Source of the DNA: Cylindrodendrum hubeiense
Lineage: Eukaryota > Ascomycota > Sordariomycetes > Hypocreales > Nectriaceae
DNA: 64,000 nt
Direction of reading: 5' to 3'
Assembly: GCA_014621425.1 (NCBI GenBank)
Contig: JAANBB010000012.1
Location: forward strand, 62,001-126,000
A program made the position numbers and the translations under genes. Below, piece after piece: positions 59,341 through 64,000 of this stretch. Numbering within the stretch: position 1 is the first letter of the stretch; every line of letters starts with the position of its first letter. The notes under the pieces were generated by a model. That model had not been told where the DNA came from. It was given only the letters and a program-made list of their open reading frames with translations, and did not search any database.

Positions 59341-60424
59341 TTGGATTGCAACTTGCAACTATCGACAGTCCAAATTCAATTCATCGCTGGCCGGCAGCGT
59401 CGTCGACTCGAGCGAAAAAGGTCTGCACTATTTCTTCAGGGTGGCCACGGGCTCTTTACGCAGGTCCCGGCGTCCCGAGCAGCAGGCCACCCGGAGCAAA
59501 GAGTTAGCAAATGCCGATCATTATTGTGGGTGCCGCGTCGACAGGGTTGGAACTGGCTCTGAAAGGGGGTGGTGCATGCAGCTCGGAGGTCTAACCCCCA
59601 AGGGGGGTCATGTCGGCGAAGACCCGGAGTTTGGCCCTGGTCGACCCCAGAAATACCTCGGCTCCGTCGGTGGCGTTGATCAATGAGTGGTGATGCGACG
59701 GCTGCTTGTTTCACTGTCATTTACAAGCGATGTCATGCTTGGCGAGATGGCGTCTGGGCTGGTCCCCTAGTTCGCGTTCCAATTAGACTTAAACCCAACG
59801 ACGAGATGCCATCAACACCACCCGGCGAGCTAGGACGCAGTTTGCCTCGGTGCCCAACTCACCCACCGGTTCGGTCCGTCTGACGACAGGAGCCATGGAT
59901 GCTTAAAACGTGGAGCCGGCCAATTGCTAACCTCGAGCGTTTCAAAACTCGCCGGAGCGACAACAACCGCACAGCGTAGCGCGCTCGCTTCAGCTCCGCG
60001 GCGGCCCCTTTCCGAATCCAGCTCACGTCAACGATGCGGGCCGGGGGGCTCCTGCGTTAGCCCGCCCCAATGGTTCGGCGCCACTCGGTCGAGTGTCCCG
60101 TTGCAGCCTTGATCGCCGCGCGATGTCACGCTGGCTTAGTGCTAGAGTCCACTTCAAGTCGCCGCTGCTCCACCACGCGCCGTAACATACTGTCACCGAC
60201 GCGAGCTTGCGTCGGAACATCGTCGTATATTCCCGGGGTACGTCATGATCCATAGTGGGCATCGGCCGTTTACATACTTGTAGTCGGCTCACGTTGACGC
60301 CGGCTGCGTCCCTCTATTTCCCCTCGTTCTCTCTTCTCGCTGGCCGATATCGTCTCCCACCGTCGAAGGATCTTCCTCCCCCACTAGTCTCCTAATACAC
60401 TATACAACTATCCTAACTCTCAAA
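59341..60424. other. divergent intergenic region
   Basis: About 1.1 kb containing promoters for the rhodopsin-like gene (minus) and the hydrolase gene (plus). A C/T-rich leader precedes the hydrolase ATG at 60425. No other gene, repeat or RNA recognised. Confidence 0.45.
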
Positions 60425-61464
60425 ATGGCAGCCACAACGACTATCAAAGTTCCCCACCTCGGGGGCATCACTGCCGGCTACCGTCTCTCGGGCGAAGCCA
60501 TCGACCCGAGCAAGCCAACCGTGGTCCTCGTCAACTCCATGTGCACCACGTCGTCGCTCTTCAACGCCCAGTTCGACAGCAAGAGCCTCACCAATGCCGT
60601 CAACCTCCTCGCCATTGAGCCGCTCGGCCATGGCTCAACCAGCTGCCCCTTCGAGCACTTCACCTACTGGGACTCGGCCCTGATGTCGCTTCAGGTTATG
60701 GAGGCTTTGGGCGTCCAGAAGGCGTTTGCTTTAGGCACCAGTCAAGGAGGCTGGATCGTCGCTCGCATGGCCCTCCTGGCCCCGGAAAAGGTACTACCGC
60801 CCTCACCGGAGCGCCAAGTCGATCAATTAAGCACTTGGGCTAGGAACTGAACCACACTAACCTTTCTCTACCAGATCCTTGGTCTTCTACCGCTCGGTAC
60901 GTCAATGGATTACGAGTCCGCCGTGTCTCGCGAAAAGGGTTGCTGGGATCCCAAGACACAGCTCGTCTCTTTCTACGAGGGTTGGGGCAGCGCGGAGCCC
61001 ACCCCCGACTTTGTCGTCGACGAGATTTGGCGAGGCCTGGTTGCCTCTGTCGGTTTCGGAAGCGCTGTCACCCCCGAGACTCTGGCATTTTGGAACTCCA
61101 CTCTCAAGGATGTTTACAAAGGTGATGAGGGCCGCAAGAAGCTGAGGATAGCCGTCGCTTGTCTGCTGGAGAGAGACGGACTACTCCTTCGTGTGAGAGA
61201 CATCAAGTGCCCTGTGTACTGGCTCCAGGTGAGTGCCTCCTGATTCTTTGCGCCACACAACATGAACGTATGCTAATACTCCCGGTTCAGGGTTCCGAGG
61301 ATCCCGTTTTCCGCCAGACTGTGCCAGCTGAGCACATCAAGCTTTTCACATCATCTCCCGAGGCAACCTTGACCTTTGTCGAGGGCGGTGGCCACTACTT
61401 GAGCGCAACGAGCCCCAAGGAGATCGAGGAGGCTTTGTTGAAGATGGTGGAGAAGTACGCGTAA
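60425..61464 (+). CDS. alpha/beta hydrolase
   Basis: Three exons, 60425-60790, 60875-61228 and 61291-61464 (introns 84 and 62 nt, phase 0), give 297 residues. The catalytic Ser106 sits in the nucleophile elbow Gly-Thr-Ser-Gln-Gly-Gly after 'ALGVQKAFAL'. The acid is expected in 'GSEDPVF' and the His in 'GGGHYLS', all in the canonical order of an alpha/beta-hydrolase (PF00561/PF12697). An early 'GYRLSG' and 'LLAIEPLGHGST' give the first strands and oxyanion region. No signal peptide, so probably intracellular. Substrate cannot be told from sequence; esterases, lactonases and C-C hydrolases share this plan. Confidence 0.9.
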
Positions 61465-63768
61465 TGTCCTGTAACACTTTCGAGATACGTTTGTCAAGCG
61501 AATTAGACTAGTCACGATAGATATTGGACATTTGTGGTTTTAAGCACTAGTCAGCCTCGCATCATTCATGTTGAGTCATCTGAATCACCACGACATTATT
61601 CTTTGCAATAGTTTGACTCTGTCTCAGAGCCTAGTGGTATGTCATCGCATTGGAATAATTCCCTTTGCCATTCACGGGGTCACCGCATATGTGCCGTTAC
61701 ACAAGTTCCTGCCACCATTATGTACTGTCCAAGTCGTGCTGTGGGGTTAGCGCTCGAAGATGGCTAGATATTCGCAAATCCAACCAATGATCAGCCAGAT
61801 ATCCAGGTCTCACAACAGGTCGTGAATTACCAGCCTCTTACGCTGCGACATGTAATGTCCTGTCTTCGGGATTGCAGTTGACAGACCCTCGCTGTTCTTG
61901 CCCAGAGATAAGTGAGATGCCAAATAGCTGCTCATATCTCTGGTAGTTAAATACTGTGTGTTAGGAGGGTGCAAGGGATGCCCATAACCCCAATAACCCA
62001 CCCACTGAATGGGTGTTATGACTGTGATGATGGCGGCACAATGGCGATGCGTCCGCATTGCAGGTGAAGGCACAGATAAAAGACTCTCAAAGTGAATAAA
62101 ATAGATTAGCCTGGCCGATGCTATATATCGGCATCATCTGATCAAACGGTCACATACATTGCCGCAAAGATGGGCCAAAAAGATCGTAAATTGAGCTTGG
62201 TAGAAAATCATGCCACAGAACACTCATGATAATGATCGACGGTGATGATCGCAGACGAATTCAATCACCATGCCGAAATCCTACCCTGCAGCTCTCAATG
62301 ACTGACTAATTGACCTTATCCAATGACTTCAATCCCGGTCGGAACAGCCTATAAGAGACAGTCCGGATCAAATGGGTTACATCCTAGATGACACATTCAG
62401 CCAAGGACGCCTGCGAAGGCATTCCGCGTCACACGACCAAGGAACTCCAATACAATTCGTTGGCTGCGAAGTGCGTCACGCTTGCGTTTCCCCACACCAT
62501 TACCATTCCTCGGAACGAGGGTATGGACTCTTCGAATGGATTACCCACAAAACAGCAAACAGCAAACTTTTATTCTCCATGCCAAACATCAGAAGAATAT
62601 GCCGTCGCAAGAGAAGGAATCCTGGGCATCTTTTGACTCAGGAACCTGGCGAGAGTGCCCGGGGCAGTGAAGGAGGCCGTAAGTCTTCCGAAATATACTG
62701 TGGTAGCATGGGAGAGGATCCACATTTATATCTACTGTGTAGTATTACCGATCGGAACCAGCGACCGATATTCACTACTTCGGAAATGGAGCACCAATAA
62801 CGCCATCGATCTTCGCCAGGGTGGCGGTTGTTATTGTCTCCGAAATTGCATAATTATTTGGCCTCGGGGCTCCTTCGGCGTTGATGCATACAGGCAGGAC
62901 ATCGAAGATGGATATGCATAGAGGTCGAGGAACAGATAACTCTTGGCAGTAACTCTATAATATTTACCATGGAGAAAGGAGAGATGAAAGGCAACTGTCG
63001 CAAAAGGATGGAAGAATATCAGCAAGCGATTTGACGGAAAGGGTTGCTTCAAAGGGAACGTGTTTTGGCAAATGACTGATGAAAATATTTCCCCACCTTA
63101 GGAACACAGAGTGAAGAAGGAAGCGCCCACGATTCACTATTCTTAGGGTCCGTTACATTGGAGCAAGTTTGAAGCTGTCCGGAGCTTCCGCTCCTTTGGG
63201 CAATATCACCATCATTTTCCTCCGTGACGTACGGAGAATTAGCCGCGTGGCCAATCGAAAGATTGTCAGCTGACTGCATGATCCCAATTTAGCAACGGCA
63301 AGACGCGGGGTAAACTATTAGACGAACAGAAGCGAATCTCAGCATCACACGTCGATTATGCGCTCGAGTAGAGATTCAATTCGCAGCCCGTACTCGGCCC
63401 GTCAACATATCATCCACATGCGACATTGCCAAATAAAGTTCAGGCGCTCGTGTTGAATTCATCCGTCCCGTGTAGGGTAAGAAAATAAGTCCGCCCGTTG
63501 GGGACTAATTGGAGGGTTGAGATTCTCCACTACGTAGCTGATGATGAAACATTTCAACCACTAGGTCTCGCACCACGGCGAGATCACCCATTGGAGCAAA
63601 AATACCAATCCTAGCGTTGTGCCCCTAATGGTGAATCCGCAGATTAATTAACACAGCGACTATTAAGAGGCGGGCTTCCCAACTTGGAGAAGAGTCGCTG
63701 CAATTGATCTCGACATCATACACATTTTACACAGGCGACTCGGACAGGTCCAATAATCGCCATTCAAG
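61465..63768. other. 2.3-kb intergenic stretch, nothing recognised
   Basis: Short frames near 62372-62921 have no domain or start context. Low-complexity bits (for example tandem CAGCAAACAG near 62551-62565) are present. The right end is the promoter and leader of the GH53 gene. Confidence 0.4.
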
Positions 63769-64000
63769 ATGCTGGCATCCTTCGTTTCCACCTTCTTCCT
63801 CCTGACGTCGGCCGTTTCGGCGAGCCTGACCTACAAGGGCGTCGATTGGTCGTCTACTCTGCTTGAAGAGGATGCGGGTATCTCGTTCTCCAGCGGCGGC
63901 TCTACCCAGGCCATCGAGAAGATCTTCGTAGCCAACGGCGTCAACACGGTCCGCCAGCGCGTCTGGGTGAACCCGTCCAACGGCGACTACGACCTCGACT
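63769..64000 (+). CDS. GH53 arabinogalactan endo-beta-1,4-galactanase, 5' part
   Basis: Partial gene: the first 77 codons before the window ends. Residues 1-18 are a signal peptide (Phe/Leu-rich core, Val-Ser-Ala site). The mature start 'LTYKGVDWSS', then 'GGSTQAIEKIFVANGVNTVRQRVWVNP', fits the first two strands of the GH53 (beta/alpha)8 barrel. GH53 enzymes cut beta-1,4-galactan side chains of plant pectin outside the cell. The catalytic glutamates lie beyond the window. The ATG at 63769 is chosen because the signal peptide follows directly. Confidence 0.88.
   Translation, partial: MLASFVSTFFLLTSAVSASLTYKGVDWSSTLLEEDAGISFSSGGSTQAIEKIFVANGVNTVRQRVWVNPSNGDYDLD

Overview
The window is nuclear DNA from a filamentous ascomycete (Pezizomycotina). 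Genes carry short GT-AG introns of about 46-129 nt with CTAAC/CTGAC-like branch sites. The gene families are typical of these fungi: Zn2Cys6 regulators, NACHT-type NLRs, an A-T-R NRPS-like reductase, an OPT transporter, a PTH11/rhodopsin-like membrane protein and secreted plant-polymer enzymes. The F-box and NLR families resemble those I know from Hypocreales, so a hypocrealean Sordariomycete is my best guess, but this is inference. Exon borders below were read from splice sites and reading frame, without transcript evidence.

Layout. 1-11 kb: a small secreted cysteine-rich protein, then two minus-strand genes. One is a large NLR (membrane anchor, SesB-like alpha/beta-hydrolase, NACHT, 14 HEAT-type repeats) broken by one in-frame TGA; the other is a ParB/DGQHR-like protein. 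11-33 kb: metabolic and transport genes: an isoflavone-reductase-like NmrA protein, a BAHD-like acyltransferase, a membrane-anchored amidohydrolase, an OPT transporter, a 2-hydroxyacid dehydrogenase, an NmrA-like protein, a Zn2Cys6 regulator and a GT34-like glycosyltransferase. 33-37 kb: no intact gene, but a decayed F-box-type gene. 37-47 kb: a tannase/feruloyl esterase, an NRPS-like reductase convergent with a Zn2Cys6 regulator, and a single-pass membrane protein with a cysteine-rich ectodomain.

49-57 kb: the most notable system, an apparent mycosporine (UV-absorbing metabolite) cluster. It has a sugar-phosphate cyclase of the desmethyl-4-deoxygadusol synthase type (plus strand), a catechol-type O-methyltransferase (minus) and an ATP-grasp ligase with hydrophobic ends (minus). 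Cyclase and methyltransferase share a divergent promoter. Together they would take sedoheptulose-7-phosphate to 4-deoxygadusol and then attach an amino acid. The cluster is flanked by an MFS relic (49.3 kb) and a sulfatase relic (57.2 kb). 58-64 kb: a rhodopsin-like membrane protein with an apparent 1-nt frameshift, an alpha/beta hydrolase, and the start of a GH53 galactanase cut by the window end.

Broken genes (NLR, F-box, MFS, sulfatase, probably the rhodopsin-like gene) and long gene-poor gaps suggest an accessory or subtelomere-like region. No Starship captain, transposase, rRNA, tRNA or CRISPR was recognised.
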